Assembly: GCA_020852655.1 (NCBI GenBank)
Contig: JADZAI010000079.1
Location: 1 to 46,105, forward strand
Direction of reading: 5' to 3'
DNA: 46,105 nt
Source of the DNA: Alphaproteobacteria bacterium
GTDB taxonomy: Bacteria > Pseudomonadota > Alphaproteobacteria > Micropepsales > Micropepsaceae
The notes beneath the pieces were generated by a model. That model did no database searches. It saw only the letters and a list, made by a program, of their open reading frames with translations, and was not told the origin of the DNA. How positions within the stretch are numbered: position 1 is the stretch's first letter; the number at the start of each line of letters is the position of its first letter. Shown here in pieces: positions 32,359 to 40,591 of the stretch. Both the position numbers and the translations under genes were made by a program.

Positions 32359-33969
32359 ATGCGAGTCTTCGCCTTTCTCTTCATCCTGATCGCGGCGCTG
32401 GGCTCCAGCACCGTGCCGGCGCGTGCCGAAGAGGAGCGCCGCACGGTGCTGCTCATCGCCGATGCGGGCGCGGACACCGCAGCGCTCGCGACGCCGCCGC
32501 TGACGCAGCTCGGGATGCTCGTCGAGACACATGACGCCGGCGGGAGCCTGCCGGAGCTCGGCGGGCGGGACGATGTCCGCGGCATCGTCGTGTGGCTGAC
32601 GACCGGCCAGGTCGGCGATCCGTTCTTCGCAGACTGGGTGCGCGACGCCGTGCGGCGCGATGTTCCGGTCGTCATGATGGGCGCCCTGCCCGAGGTCGAG
32701 GACCGCTTCGGCCTCTTCCTCTCGCTGGGCCTGCTCTACAGCTATGACGACCGGGCCTACAGCTACGACATGCGTGTCGTCGACTGGGATGAGGCGCTGA
32801 TCGGCTTCGAGCGCCGCTTCGACCGGCTGTTTCCCGACGCGCCGGTGATGCGCCCGCTGGATGCCGCGCAGGCCCGGAGCCTTCTCGTGCTGGAGCGGCG
32901 CGGCAACGCGGCGGACCGCACGCATCCGGTGATCGTGACGCGCAAGGGGGCGTATGCCGCCGAGAGCTATGCGGTGTGGACGCCGCCGGGCGGCGGCGCC
33001 CATCGCTGGATGATCGATCCGGTTGCCTGGTTTCGCGCCGCGCTGCGGATCGGAACGATGCCCGTTCCCGACATAACCACGCTGAACGGCCGCCGCATCT
33101 TCGCGCCCGCGATCGCACCGGCGCGTCCGGCGGATGCCGAGGCCGCGGCGTCGGCCGCCTTCGCCCTCGGCCGGACGCATGCGATGCCGCTGCCCGTGCG
33201 GACGGCGCCCGGCACGGTACAGGTCCCGCCGGCCGCGCAGGATTGCCACGACCGTCTCCGCGCACGGCTGCTGGGCTATGGCGGACCGCTCGGTGCGCTC
33301 GACGAGACGGAGGCGGCGCGCCGCACCGATGCCTTTGCGCCAAGCCTCCTCACCTGCGCCGCCGAGCGCGACCTCCTGGTGCCGGCCGCCGCCGCGGTCT
33401 TCGACGCCGCGGCGCCGCTGCCGCTGACCGATCGCCGGGGCGATCTCGACGCCATCGAAGCCGGCTTCCGCACGGTCCGGATCGACCGCCTCGCCGGTTT
33501 CGCCTGGCGCATCCGCGAGCGCGGCGCCTTGCAGACGCTGCGCTTCGACGACACCGGGATGCATGTCGACTGGAAGGCCAGCCAGGGCGTGCTGGGCGCC
33601 GCGCGGGCGTTCGACGGGCTCTACATCGCGCTCGACCCCGACGATCCGGAAGCGGTGGTGGCGCTGACCCAGGCGCCGTGGGCGCCGCCGCCCTTCCCTG
33701 TCCTCGTCGAGTCGCGCTGGAGCGTGTTCGGCCTGATGCGGACGGGCGAGCGGGCGTCGATGACGGTCGAGGCCGAGGGCGGCGGCGCGATGGCGTGGCA
33801 GACCGAACCGGGCTCGCATTGGGAAATCCGGCTCGCCCCGAAGGCCGGCGGCCTGCTGCGCTACCGGATCACGGCGGACGGCGACGGCGTCATCGCCTTC
33901 GGCCTGCCGGAAGTGTCCGGGGGCCGCGCGCTGCTGGAGCTGATCCGCTATTACGGAGGCGGATCGTGA
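32359..33969 (+). CDS. Secreted protein resembling part of PelA
   Basis: 536 residues with the signal peptide MRVFAFLFILIAALGSSTVP. Residues 28-130 (RTVLLIADAGADTAALATPP, then VRGIVVWLTTGQVGDPFFAD) and the block WMIDPVAWFRAALRIGTMPV followed by PDITTLNGRRIF (238-247) resemble, from memory, the hydrolase-like region and linker of PelA-type proteins. PelA then has an HIDGDG-like metal site of a deacetylase; here that spot reads FAPAIAPARPADAE and no catalytic motif is seen. PelA is about 900 residues, so this is shorter and apparently non-enzymatic. It overlaps the following small gene at GTGA. An alternative is an unrelated secreted family. Confidence 0.55.
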   Translation: MRVFAFLFILIAALGSSTVPARAEEERRTVLLIADAGADTAALATPPLTQLGMLVETHDAGGSLPELGGRDDVRGIVVWLTTGQVGDPFFADWVRDAVRRDVPVVMMGALPEVEDRFGLFLSLGLLYSYDDRAYSYDMRVVDWDEALIGFERRFDRLFPDAPVMRPLDAAQARSLLVLERRGNAADRTHPVIVTRKGAYAAESYAVWTPPGGGAHRWMIDPVAWFRAALRIGTMPVPDITTLNGRRIFAPAIAPARPADAEAAASAAFALGRTHAMPLPVRTAPGTVQVPPAAQDCHDRLRARLLGYGGPLGALDETEAARRTDAFAPSLLTCAAERDLLVPAAAAVFDAAAPLPLTDRRGDLDAIEAGFRTVRIDRLAGFAWRIRERGALQTLRFDDTGMHVDWKASQGVLGAARAFDGLYIALDPDDPEAVVALTQAPWAPPPFPVLVESRWSVFGLMRTGERASMTVEAEGGGAMAWQTEPGSHWEIRLAPKAGGLLRYRITADGDGVIAFGLPEVSGGRALLELIRYYGGGS

Positions 33970-34526
33970 GCGGCATGCCGCTGCGCTTCCTGTCGGGCCT
34001 GCCGCTGATCGTGATGGCGGCGGCGCTGCTGGTGCTGGGCCTCCAGCGCGTCCAGCCGCGCGCCGTGGCGGCGGTCTCGCTGGCCGACCTGCTGGCCGTG
34101 GACGGACGCCTGGACGACGCCGTCGCATGGGCGGACCTGCGGGCCCGGGACGGCGACGCCTTCGCCCTGCGCCGCCTGGCCGACCTCGCCGATCTCGACG
34201 GCGACACAGCGAAACGCGCGACGACGCTCCAGCGCCTGGTGCGCACCGGCAAGGCGACGCTGGCCGAGCATGTCGAGGCCGCGCGCGCGATGGCGGCGGC
34301 CGGGGCGCTGAAGGACGCGCTGACGATCCTCTACAATGCCGATATCCGCTTCACGAACGAGGTCAGCGAAGATTTCCTGTCGTTCTATGTGGCGGTCGCC
34401 ATCGATTGCGGGCGGGCCGATGTCGCCAAGCCGCTCGCCCGCCGCATCTGGAAGCGGACGGGGAGCGAGCGGGCGCTTCGGCTGATGGAGCGGCTGCGCG
34501 AGGTGAGGCCCGCCGCGCCCGGCTAG
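33966..34526 (+). CDS. Small membrane-anchored helical repeat protein
   Basis: 186 residues from GTG at 33966, which overlaps the stop of the preceding gene; ATG 33975 is the alternative. One N-terminal hydrophobic segment (GLPLIVMAAALLVLGL) is followed by helical hairpins with TPR-like spacing: LLAVDGRLDDAVAWADLRA, FALRRLADLADLDGDTAKRA, LAEHVEAARAMAAAGALKDA and VAVAIDCGRADVAKPLARR. A membrane-anchored TPR protein next to a PelA-like gene recalls the position of PelB, but PelB is far larger and has an outer-membrane barrel, absent here. Its stop shares bases with the convergent GS-like gene (CTAG at 34523-34526). Confidence 0.6.
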   Translation: MSGMPLRFLSGLPLIVMAAALLVLGLQRVQPRAVAAVSLADLLAVDGRLDDAVAWADLRARDGDAFALRRLADLADLDGDTAKRATTLQRLVRTGKATLAEHVEAARAMAAAGALKDALTILYNADIRFTNEVSEDFLSFYVAVAIDCGRADVAKPLARRIWKRTGSERALRLMERLREVRPAAPG

Positions 34527-35881
34527 AGATACCAGTCGTGCTCGTGCGCCGGGATGGTGGCGTGGAAGCGCTTGTATTCGGTGCGCTTCGCCTCGGCGTA
34601 GACATCGACATAGCCGCTGAGCGCGCCGCGCATGACCTTGCTGTTCTGAAGCTCCTCCAGCGCCCACATGATCTCGAAGGGCACCGTCGGGTCGAGGAAG
34701 TCCGAGGCGTCGCCGACATGCGGGGCGCCGGGGTCGATGCGATTGTCGAGGCCGTGCCGGATGCCGATGAGGATCGCGGCGAGCACCAGATAGGGATTGG
34801 CGTCGGCGCCGGCGACGCGATGCTCGATGCGCGTGGCGGCTTCCTCGCCGGCCGGGATGCGCAGGCCGGTCGAGCGGTTGTTGATGCCCCAGCGGCGGTT
34901 CACCGGCACGAAGAGGTTCGGCGTGAAGCGGCGGAAGGCGTTGGCGTTGGGCGCGAAGATCGCCATCGATTCGTGCATCGTCGCGGCGAGGCCGCCGACC
35001 GCATGGCGCAGCGTATCGCTGAGGCCCGGATGGCCGGCGAAGACGTTGCGCTCGCCCTTCATCAGGCTGATGTGGACATGCATGCCGCTGCCGGCCGTGC
35101 CCGAATAGGGCTTGGCCATGAAGGTCGCCTCCATGCCCTGCTCGCGCGCCACATGCTTGATGAGCGGCCGCAGCAAAGCGGCATGGTCGGCCGCGGCGAC
35201 GGGATCGGGCACATGGTTGAGGTTGATCTCGAACTGGCCGGGTGCGTATTCCGCCACGGCCGTCGTCGCCGGCAGGCGCTGACGCGCGCATTCTTCGGCC
35301 ACCGCGGTGAGGAAGGCGTCGTAGCGGTCGAGGTCGTTGATGCCGTAGACCGAGATCGCCTTCTCGCGCACGCCGGTGGTCGGGCAGATCGGCGGCTGGA
35401 CCGAGCCCGCGGGCGTGCGCTGCGGATCGATGAGGAAGAATTCGAGCTCGACCGCCACGACGGGCGTGAGGCCGGTGCCGGAGAACTGGGCCAGCGCGTC
35501 GATCAGCACGTTGCGCGGCTCGACCTCCAGCGGCTTGCCGTTCGGCCCGTTCAGGGTCATCAGCACCTGGGCGCGGCGGTGCGGCGGCTTGCCGACCGTC
35601 ACCAGCGTGCCGGGGACGGGAAAGGACGTGCCGTCGGGGTCGCCGTCGTCGGAGCCGAGGCCGAGCGGGTTCGTCATCTCGCCGCGGGCGTCGAGCATGA
35701 AGATGTCGCCCGGCATCTGCATGCCGCCGGTATAGAGCTTGCGCGCGTCGGATACCGGGACGCGCTTGCCGCGCAGGCTGCCGTTCAGGTCGATGAAGAC
35801 GGCATCGACGATCGTGATGCCGGGGTGCTCTGCGATGAAGGCGTCGAATTCGGCGGCGGCGACAGGCGACTTTTCCGGCAT
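34523..35881 (-). CDS. Glutamine synthetase family, probable glutamate-putrescine ligase
   Basis: 452 residues from ATG at 35881, chosen for AGAAGGG upstream; the frame stays open further left but is not family-like. The beta-Grasp domain (VDAVFIDLNGSLRGKRVPVS) precedes the catalytic domain with VVAVELEFFLIDPQRT, EYAPGQFEINLNHVPDPVAA, GSGMHVHISLMKGERN, RRWGINNRSTGLRIPAGEEA, RIEHRVAGADANPYLVLAAI. These match the PuuA-like branch of GS proteins, which joins glutamate to putrescine or another amine, rather than GlnA, which has a longer C-terminus and an adenylylation Tyr. The divergent polyamine-binding protein supports this. Convergent 4-bp overlap with the TPR-like gene. Confidence 0.85.
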   Translation of the reverse strand: MPEKSPVAAAEFDAFIAEHPGITIVDAVFIDLNGSLRGKRVPVSDARKLYTGGMQMPGDIFMLDARGEMTNPLGLGSDDGDPDGTSFPVPGTLVTVGKPPHRRAQVLMTLNGPNGKPLEVEPRNVLIDALAQFSGTGLTPVVAVELEFFLIDPQRTPAGSVQPPICPTTGVREKAISVYGINDLDRYDAFLTAVAEECARQRLPATTAVAEYAPGQFEINLNHVPDPVAAADHAALLRPLIKHVAREQGMEATFMAKPYSGTAGSGMHVHISLMKGERNVFAGHPGLSDTLRHAVGGLAATMHESMAIFAPNANAFRRFTPNLFVPVNRRWGINNRSTGLRIPAGEEAATRIEHRVAGADANPYLVLAAILIGIRHGLDNRIDPGAPHVGDASDFLDPTVPFEIMWALEELQNSKVMRGALSGYVDVYAEAKRTEYKRFHATIPAHEHDWYL

Positions 35882-36032
35882 GATGCCCTTCTGATTGGGG
35901 ATCGTCAGCTTATTCCGCCGCCCATGGGGGCGGCAACTCACCGGTTCCGTTGACCGGCAACCGCTTTCGGGCCAGCCTTGACCATCGGGCGCCCCCCTTC
36001 CGGGCAGGGCGCCGCCATCGGATGGAGGCTCC

Positions 36033-37097
36033 ATGTCGTTGTTCCGCAGTATCCTCTTCGCCAGCGCACTGTGCCTTTCGGTGGGTGCGCCGGCGGCGAT
36101 CGCCGAGGGCGGCGAGCCGACGCTCTTCACCTTCGAGACCCTGGCCAACGACCCGCTGGTCTCGGAATATGTCGCCAAATACGGCACGAAGCCGAACACC
36201 GCCGTCTTCGCCGACGAGGACGAGGCCTTCGCCAAGATGCGCGCGGGCTATGCGCCGGATGTCATGGGTCCGTGCTCCTACGAGTTCGGGCGCTGGCAGG
36301 AAGCCGGCCTCCTCCAGCCGATCGACGTGACGAAGCTGAAATACTGGCCGGCGATCGCGCCCGTCCTGAAGAAGATTCCGGGGGCGATGATCGACGATAC
36401 GCATGCCTGGTTCGTGCCGCAGTATTTCGCGCAGACCTCCATCACCTACCGCAAGGACCTGGCGCCCGACTACGCGGACGACAAGGAGAGCTACAAGATC
36501 CTGTTCGACCCGAAATATGCCGGAAAGGTTGCGGTGCTGGAGGGCGTCGACGACACGGTGACGCTGGTCGCCAAGGCGATGGGCATCGACCCCTATGCGA
36601 TGACCGACGAGCAGTGGAGCCAAGTGCAGGACAAGCTGCGCGAGGTCGTCACCAATTCGCGCGTCATCACCTCGGACCAGTCGACGATCGCGCAGGGGCT
36701 GGCGTCGGGCGAGATCGTCGCGGCGATCACCTGGTCGGATAGCTGGGCGACGCTGAAGAATGACGGCGTCAATGTGGGCTTCATGAACCCGAAGGACACC
36801 GGGCGCTTCACCTATGTGTGCGGCTTCGTGCTGCACAAGGATTCGAAGAACTACGAGAAGGACTACGCGCTGATGGATGCCGGCCTGTCGGCGGATGCGG
36901 CGAAGTATCTGGTGACGGAGTATTCGAACGGCTCGGCCAACCAGGAAGCGATGAACGGCCTGACCGACGAAGAAGTCTCCAACGCCGGCCTCTCGAAGGA
37001 CATGGAGACCTTCCTCGGCACCGGCACCTTCCAGGTGCGCCTGCCCAAGAAGGACGACATCATCAAGACCTGGACGGAAATCCGCGCGGGTCTTTGA
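36033..37097 (+). CDS. Polyamine ABC transporter substrate-binding protein (PotD/PotF type)
   Basis: 354 residues with Sec signal MSLFRSILFASALCLSVGAP and TGGAGG before the ATG. It is a periplasmic type 2 binding protein of the spermidine/putrescine family: YVAKYGTKPNTAVFADEDEA, GYAPDVMGPCSYEFGRWQEA, GLLQPIDVTKLKYWPAIAPV, FVPQYFAQTSITYRKD and GEIVAAITWSDSWATLKN. No ATPase or permease gene is next to it; a PotB-like permease starts at the window's right edge, 8.7 kb away. It is divergent from the GS-like ligase across 151 bp, a pairing that implies import and then gamma-glutamylation of putrescine. Ligand assignment is inference. Confidence 0.87.
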   Translation: MSLFRSILFASALCLSVGAPAAIAEGGEPTLFTFETLANDPLVSEYVAKYGTKPNTAVFADEDEAFAKMRAGYAPDVMGPCSYEFGRWQEAGLLQPIDVTKLKYWPAIAPVLKKIPGAMIDDTHAWFVPQYFAQTSITYRKDLAPDYADDKESYKILFDPKYAGKVAVLEGVDDTVTLVAKAMGIDPYAMTDEQWSQVQDKLREVVTNSRVITSDQSTIAQGLASGEIVAAITWSDSWATLKNDGVNVGFMNPKDTGRFTYVCGFVLHKDSKNYEKDYALMDAGLSADAAKYLVTEYSNGSANQEAMNGLTDEEVSNAGLSKDMETFLGTGTFQVRLPKKDDIIKTWTEIRAGL

Positions 37098-37122
37098 TCC
37101 CTGCCTTCGGCTTCTGAGTCAC

Positions 37123-37150
37123 GAAGGCCCCGGAGCGATCCGGGGCCTTC
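37123..37150. terminator. Bidirectional terminator between convergent genes
   Basis: GAAGGCCCCGGA pairs perfectly with TCCGGGGCCTTC across the tetraloop GCGA, giving a 12-bp stem between the stops of the binding protein (37097) and the LuxR-type gene (37154). TGCTT follows on the plus strand. The same hairpin recurs at 39521-39548. Confidence 0.8.
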
Positions 37151-37153
37151 TGC

Positions 37154-38347
37154 TTACCAACTCCACTGGCGGCCGCGTTCGGCGAGCTGGGCGAGGGCCG
37201 CGGCGCGGCCGGGCGCTTCGAGACGGACCAGGAGGCGGTCCATCATCGTGCGGACGGAGGAGAGGCTGATCTTCATGTCCGCCGCCGCGCCTTCCAGCGT
37301 CTGGCCGCGGACGAGGGTCGCGGCCAGTTCGATCTCGCGGGCCGAGAGGCCCGAGGCGAGCGCGCCGCGCACGGTCAGCAGCACGGCGGGGATCTTGCGG
37401 CGGATAGTCACCATCAGATGGCCGTTCGGCGTGCCCGGGCCGCTCATCGGGGCGAAACGCACGGCATAGGCGCCGAAGGCGTTCTCCCCGAACGGGATGT
37501 CGCGGTTGAGGCTGCTGGCACCGTTCGGCGAGGGGCGGATCAGCGCCTGGCGGATGCGGATGAAGGGATCGCCCGGCAGCCCTTGCGCCGGCGCGGCGTC
37601 GATCGCGGAGGCGGCCTTCCCGATGCGCTGAAGCGTGGCCTCGGCCGCGCCGGCGCCGCCGCCGCCGATGTCGCGCAGCATCTCGGCAACGCCGAAACTC
37701 ATCGAGGCCGGCTTGCCCTCCGCGTCGAGCACGAGCTGCACCTCGGGCACGGCGGCCTCGTAGGGATCGTCGCCCGCGGCACGGTCGACGACCGCCGTGA
37801 TGATCGGCGCCGCGGCCTCGGCGAAGGCGATGTCGGCGGCGGAGAAGGGCGGCGCGCCGGTCTCGCGCGCCATGACGGCGACGACGGTGAGGCCCGAGGG
37901 CGCGAACCACACCGTCTGGAGTCCCTGCTGGAGATTCCGCGCGCGCCACAGATCGCCCCACGGGCCTTCGTCGGTGCAGCCTTCGCCCCAGAGGGTCGCG
38001 GCGAAGACCCGGCGGTTGTCGCGCCGGGTCATGATGGTCTGGAGCGACGGCGTGCCGGAGGGGCCGGGCCAGATGCCGAGCGCGAGCGACTGGCGGATCT
38101 CCTGCACCGTCTGTTCGGCGCCCAGCCACACCGTGAAGTCCTGCGGCCGTGCGGCGGCCGCCTCGGACGAGATCGCGAAGACGGCCGGGTAGGTGACCGT
38201 GCTCAGGGCGCGGCCGAGCACGATGCTCATTTCGGGCACCAGCAATTCGGGCGCGAGGCCGAGGCCCGCCAAGGCGCGCAGGCGCGCGAGCACGCGTGCG
38301 AAGGCCGGCCGCGCCGGGCGCCGGGCGTCAAGCGGTGTCGTCGTCAT
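37154..38347 (-). CDS. LuxR-type transcriptional regulator with unknown N-terminal sensor
   Basis: 397 residues from ATG at 38347, preceded by AGGGGAGGGGG; the longer open frame to 38521 is rejected. The C-terminal 65 residues form a LuxR helix-turn-helix: GLSAREIELAATLVRGQTLE, GAAADMKISLSSVRTMMDRL. The first 330 residues show no textbook sensor; parts such as TVWLGAEQTVQEIRQSLALG and GPWGDLWRARNLQQGLQTVW may be a PAS or GAF-like fold. It has no receiver or autoinducer domain that I can recognise. It is divergent from a small secreted-protein gene with 160 bp between, which could be a target. It shares a terminator with the polyamine-binding gene. Confidence 0.75.
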   Translation of the reverse strand: MTTTPLDARRPARPAFARVLARLRALAGLGLAPELLVPEMSIVLGRALSTVTYPAVFAISSEAAAARPQDFTVWLGAEQTVQEIRQSLALGIWPGPSGTPSLQTIMTRRDNRRVFAATLWGEGCTDEGPWGDLWRARNLQQGLQTVWFAPSGLTVVAVMARETGAPPFSAADIAFAEAAAPIITAVVDRAAGDDPYEAAVPEVQLVLDAEGKPASMSFGVAEMLRDIGGGGAGAAEATLQRIGKAASAIDAAPAQGLPGDPFIRIRQALIRPSPNGASSLNRDIPFGENAFGAYAVRFAPMSGPGTPNGHLMVTIRRKIPAVLLTVRGALASGLSAREIELAATLVRGQTLEGAAADMKISLSSVRTMMDRLLVRLEAPGRAAALAQLAERGRQWSW

Positions 38348-38507
38348 GCCCCCTCCCCTGCGCCGCCATGTCGCGGGCCGCTTCGTCCTCCGTGCGGCGT
38401 TTGTCGTCGGTTCCGCCGACAGACAGATACGGAACTCCGCGGCAGCGTACCAGCCGACTGCCCAAGGGCAGACAGGGTGGCCGGGACCGAACGGAGGAAT
38501 GCACGGC

Positions 38508-39041
38508 ATGCGCCGTATCACGACACTATTGGCAACAGCCGCACTGGCGGCAGGTCTCGCCGAGGCCGGGCGGCCGGCGGACGCCGTCCAGCTCCACGCA
38601 CCTTACGCCTATGGCCTGCTCGGCTCGGCGACCTGCGCCAAGGGCGACGAACAGCGCCTGAAGGCCCTGCTCGGCAGCTTCGCCGCCGTGGCCGGCGCCA
38701 CCGGCGATCCGACGCGCCAGGATGCCAAGGCCTATTGCGGCGCCTTCACGAAGGCGTTTCCCGTCAGCGCCGCGTGGGGTGACGTCATCCTGAAGCATGC
38801 CGACGCAGCCGGCGACGGGGCGCCGCAGCCGATGAAGGGCGACGGGCCGGGCACGCGGGTCGAGGAGATCGAGATCAGCTTCCTCGGCCTCAAGGTGAAG
38901 GTGAAGTTCGGGCCGAAGCAGCCGACCGACAGCGAGGGCCACACCGGCGGCGGCGGCGACGACCGCGGGGGCGAAGGCGAAGACGGCGGCACGACGGAAG
39001 ACGGCGGCGAGCCTTCGGAACCGGCCGAGCCGCCGAAATAA
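38508..39041 (+). CDS. Small secreted protein with acidic Gly-rich tail
   Basis: 177 residues from ATG 38508, chosen because GGAGG at 38493 is correctly spaced; the ATG at 38499 is too close and codons further left are not signal-like. The signal peptide is MRRITTLLATAALAAGLAEA. The mature protein has two Cys (ATCAKGDEQR and AYCGAFTKAF) that may pair, then a low-complexity Gly/Asp/Glu/Pro tail from about residue 145. No family is recognised. Another secreted gene follows 19 bp later with its own GAGGAG, so the two are probably co-transcribed. Both are divergent from the LuxR-type gene. Confidence 0.65.
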   Translation: MRRITTLLATAALAAGLAEAGRPADAVQLHAPYAYGLLGSATCAKGDEQRLKALLGSFAAVAGATGDPTRQDAKAYCGAFTKAFPVSAAWGDVILKHADAAGDGAPQPMKGDGPGTRVEEIEISFLGLKVKVKFGPKQPTDSEGHTGGGGDDRGGEGEDGGTTEDGGEPSEPAEPPK

Positions 39042-39060
39042 TCACGAGGAGATGCTCATC

Positions 39061-39504
39061 ATGACACCCATTCGGAGTGCCGCGGCCGCCTTTGCCTTCG
39101 GACTGGCGACGGGCCTCGCCTTCGCACCGGCCTCGGCCGGCTGCGACATCAACCTGCGCATCGAGAATACCGGGCGCGGCGAATTGCAGATCAGCCTGCG
39201 CGACTCGGCCTCGAAGATCAAAGGCGGCTTCTGGGCCGACTTCAAAGGCCGCATCCGCGGCATCGACGGCGGCACCGAGTATATCTACGTCGCCGCCGGC
39301 GATGCCTTCGCGGGCGTGCTGGAGACCGACTTCGGCTGCAACACGAAGCGGCGCTTCCGCATCTCGAACGCTTGCGGCGAGCGCGACGGCACCGGCAATT
39401 TCCGCGCCGAGGACGATCGCGACCGCTACGCGCCCAGCGACGACGGCTGGACCGAAGACCGCAACGTCACCATCGCCGTCGACCGCTGCCGCGCCGACTA
39501 CTGA
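39061..39504 (+). CDS. Small secreted cysteine-containing protein
   Basis: 147 residues from ATG 39061; GAGGAG at 39046-39051 is 9 bases upstream, whereas the in-frame ATG 39052 directly touches it. The signal peptide covers MTPIRSAAAAFAFGLATGLA, with cleavage likely after ASA. The mature domain starts with GCDINLRIENTGRGELQISL and contains four Cys (GCDIN, FGCNTK, NACGER, DRCRAD), suggesting two disulfides in a small beta-sandwich. It has no recognised family. It follows the preceding secreted gene and ends at a strong bidirectional terminator. Its context near an envelope-stress sigma module hints at a cell-surface role, without proof. Confidence 0.65.
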   Translation: MTPIRSAAAAFAFGLATGLAFAPASAGCDINLRIENTGRGELQISLRDSASKIKGGFWADFKGRIRGIDGGTEYIYVAAGDAFAGVLETDFGCNTKRRFRISNACGERDGTGNFRAEDDRDRYAPSDDGWTEDRNVTIAVDRCRADY

Positions 39505-39520
39505 GCGGCGCATCCAAGCG

Positions 39521-39548
39521 AAAGGCCCCGGAGCGATCCGGGGCCTTT
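39521..39548. terminator. Bidirectional terminator, near copy of the one at 37123
   Basis: AAAGGCCCCGGA pairs perfectly with TCCGGGGCCTTT around GCGA. Only the outermost base pair differs from the hairpin 2.4 kb to the left. It separates the convergent secreted-protein and CpxP-like genes. Confidence 0.8.
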
Positions 39549-39554
39549 GTGGTT

Positions 39555-40145
39555 TCAGGGCTGCGGCGGAGGCGGCGGCGCTTCGCCCGGGGGCGGGGGC
39601 GGGAGCGCGCCGTCCGGGGGCGGCGGGCCGTCGCCGGGACCGGGGCAGTCGCGGTCGCCGCCGCGGTCCTTGCCGTGCCGGCGCTCTTTCATGCGGTCGC
39701 GGAAATTGTCGCGGACCTGGCGGCGCTCGTCGGGCGTCAGCGCGGAGGCCATCTCGACGATGACCTTCGCCGTGACCTCGGCCACCGCCTGGTCGGCCCG
39801 GCGCATCGCGGCGAGCGCGGCGCTCAATCCGTCGGCGCTGAACGGCTCGGCATCCATCGCGGTGCGGATGCCTTCGCGGGCGGTGCGGACATTGTCGAAG
39901 AGCGGCTTCAATTCATCGGCGTGCGCCTTGCGGATTTCGCGCACCTTGGCGCGCGCGTCCTCCGGCAAGGCGTTCTCGACCTGGCCGGGCATCCACGGTC
40001 CCATCCCCATCGGCCCATCCCGCCATTCCATGACACGGGCAACGAAGAAGCCAAGCGCCGTCAGCAGGACGACGTTGAGGAACAGCGAAAGATAGAGCGG
40101 CCAGCGCCGGGAGGGGCGGGCCGCGGGGGTGGCGGTGTCGCTCAC
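39555..40145 (-). CDS. Periplasmic metal or stress sensor, CnrX/CpxP-like
   Basis: 196 residues. One N-terminal span (WPLYLSLFLNVVLLTALGFF) anchors a periplasmic helical domain: LPEDARAKVREIRKAHADEL, KPLFDNVRTAREGIRTAMDA and EMASALTPDERRQVRDNFRD, the pattern of the heavy-metal-resistance (CnrX/ZraP/CpxP) family with its LTPDERxxxR motif. The C-terminal 35 residues are Pro/Gly-rich and unstructured. It overlaps the preceding gene by 4 bp (ATGA), and the sigma factor lies upstream of that. So the order sigma, middle protein, sensor resembles CnrH-CnrY-CnrX. The stimulus, metal or misfolding, is unknown. Confidence 0.8.
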   Translation of the reverse strand: MSDTATPAARPSRRWPLYLSLFLNVVLLTALGFFVARVMEWRDGPMGMGPWMPGQVENALPEDARAKVREIRKAHADELKPLFDNVRTAREGIRTAMDAEPFSADGLSAALAAMRRADQAVAEVTAKVIVEMASALTPDERRQVRDNFRDRMKERRHGKDRGGDRDCPGPGDGPPPPDGALPPPPPGEAPPPPPQP

Positions 40146-40579
40146 AGCACGTCCTCCTCGGCCACCGGCTCGCTGCCGAGCGGCGCCCAGCCGGCGCCGG
40201 TCGTGGCGATCTCGTCAGACGAGGTGATGCCGAGCTGGTCGGCCGCGGCACTCTGCACGCCGACTCCCATCGCCAGGGCGGCCGCGAGGCCGAGCGCGGG
40301 GCGCCACACGGGGACACCGGGGAAGAGGTTGGTCCACAGCCGGCCGAGCAGCGGCCGTCGCGGCGCCCGGGCGAGGATGCGCGCGGCGAGGGCCACCGAC
40401 GGCGCCGCCGATGGTGCGCAGTCCAGGATGGCATCCAGCGCTTCGGCTTCCGCCACCAGCGCCTGCGCCGGCTTCTCGCGTGCGACGAAGGCCTGTGCGG
40501 CAAGGCGCTCGCCTTGCGGCCAGTGAAGTGGATCGGCGCCGTAGGCGTCGAGAATGGCAGTCAGGCGTTCGAGATTCAT
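40142..40579 (-). CDS. Probable anti-sigma or accessory protein of the ECF module
   Basis: 145 residues. The N-terminus LERLTAILDAYGADPLHWPQ recalls a motif common in small proteins encoded after alphaproteobacterial ECF sigma genes. A hydrophobic stretch near residues 95-115 (PALGLAAALAMGVGVQSAAA) could be one membrane span, leaving about 95 residues in the cytoplasm to hold the sigma factor. No zinc-finger motif of ZAS anti-sigma factors is present. The start lies 12 bp after the sigma stop and the end overlaps the sensor gene by 4 bp, so all three form one operon. The anti-sigma role is inferred from position and topology. Confidence 0.6.
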   Translation of the reverse strand: MNLERLTAILDAYGADPLHWPQGERLAAQAFVAREKPAQALVAEAEALDAILDCAPSAAPSVALAARILARAPRRPLLGRLWTNLFPGVPVWRPALGLAAALAMGVGVQSAAADQLGITSSDEIATTGAGWAPLGSEPVAEEDVL

Positions 40580-40591
40580 CCCCGTCTCCTT

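Noticed and set aside
34523..35881. Housekeeping GlnA
   Set aside because: Motif details match the PuuA-like branch better, and the neighbour is a polyamine-binding protein.
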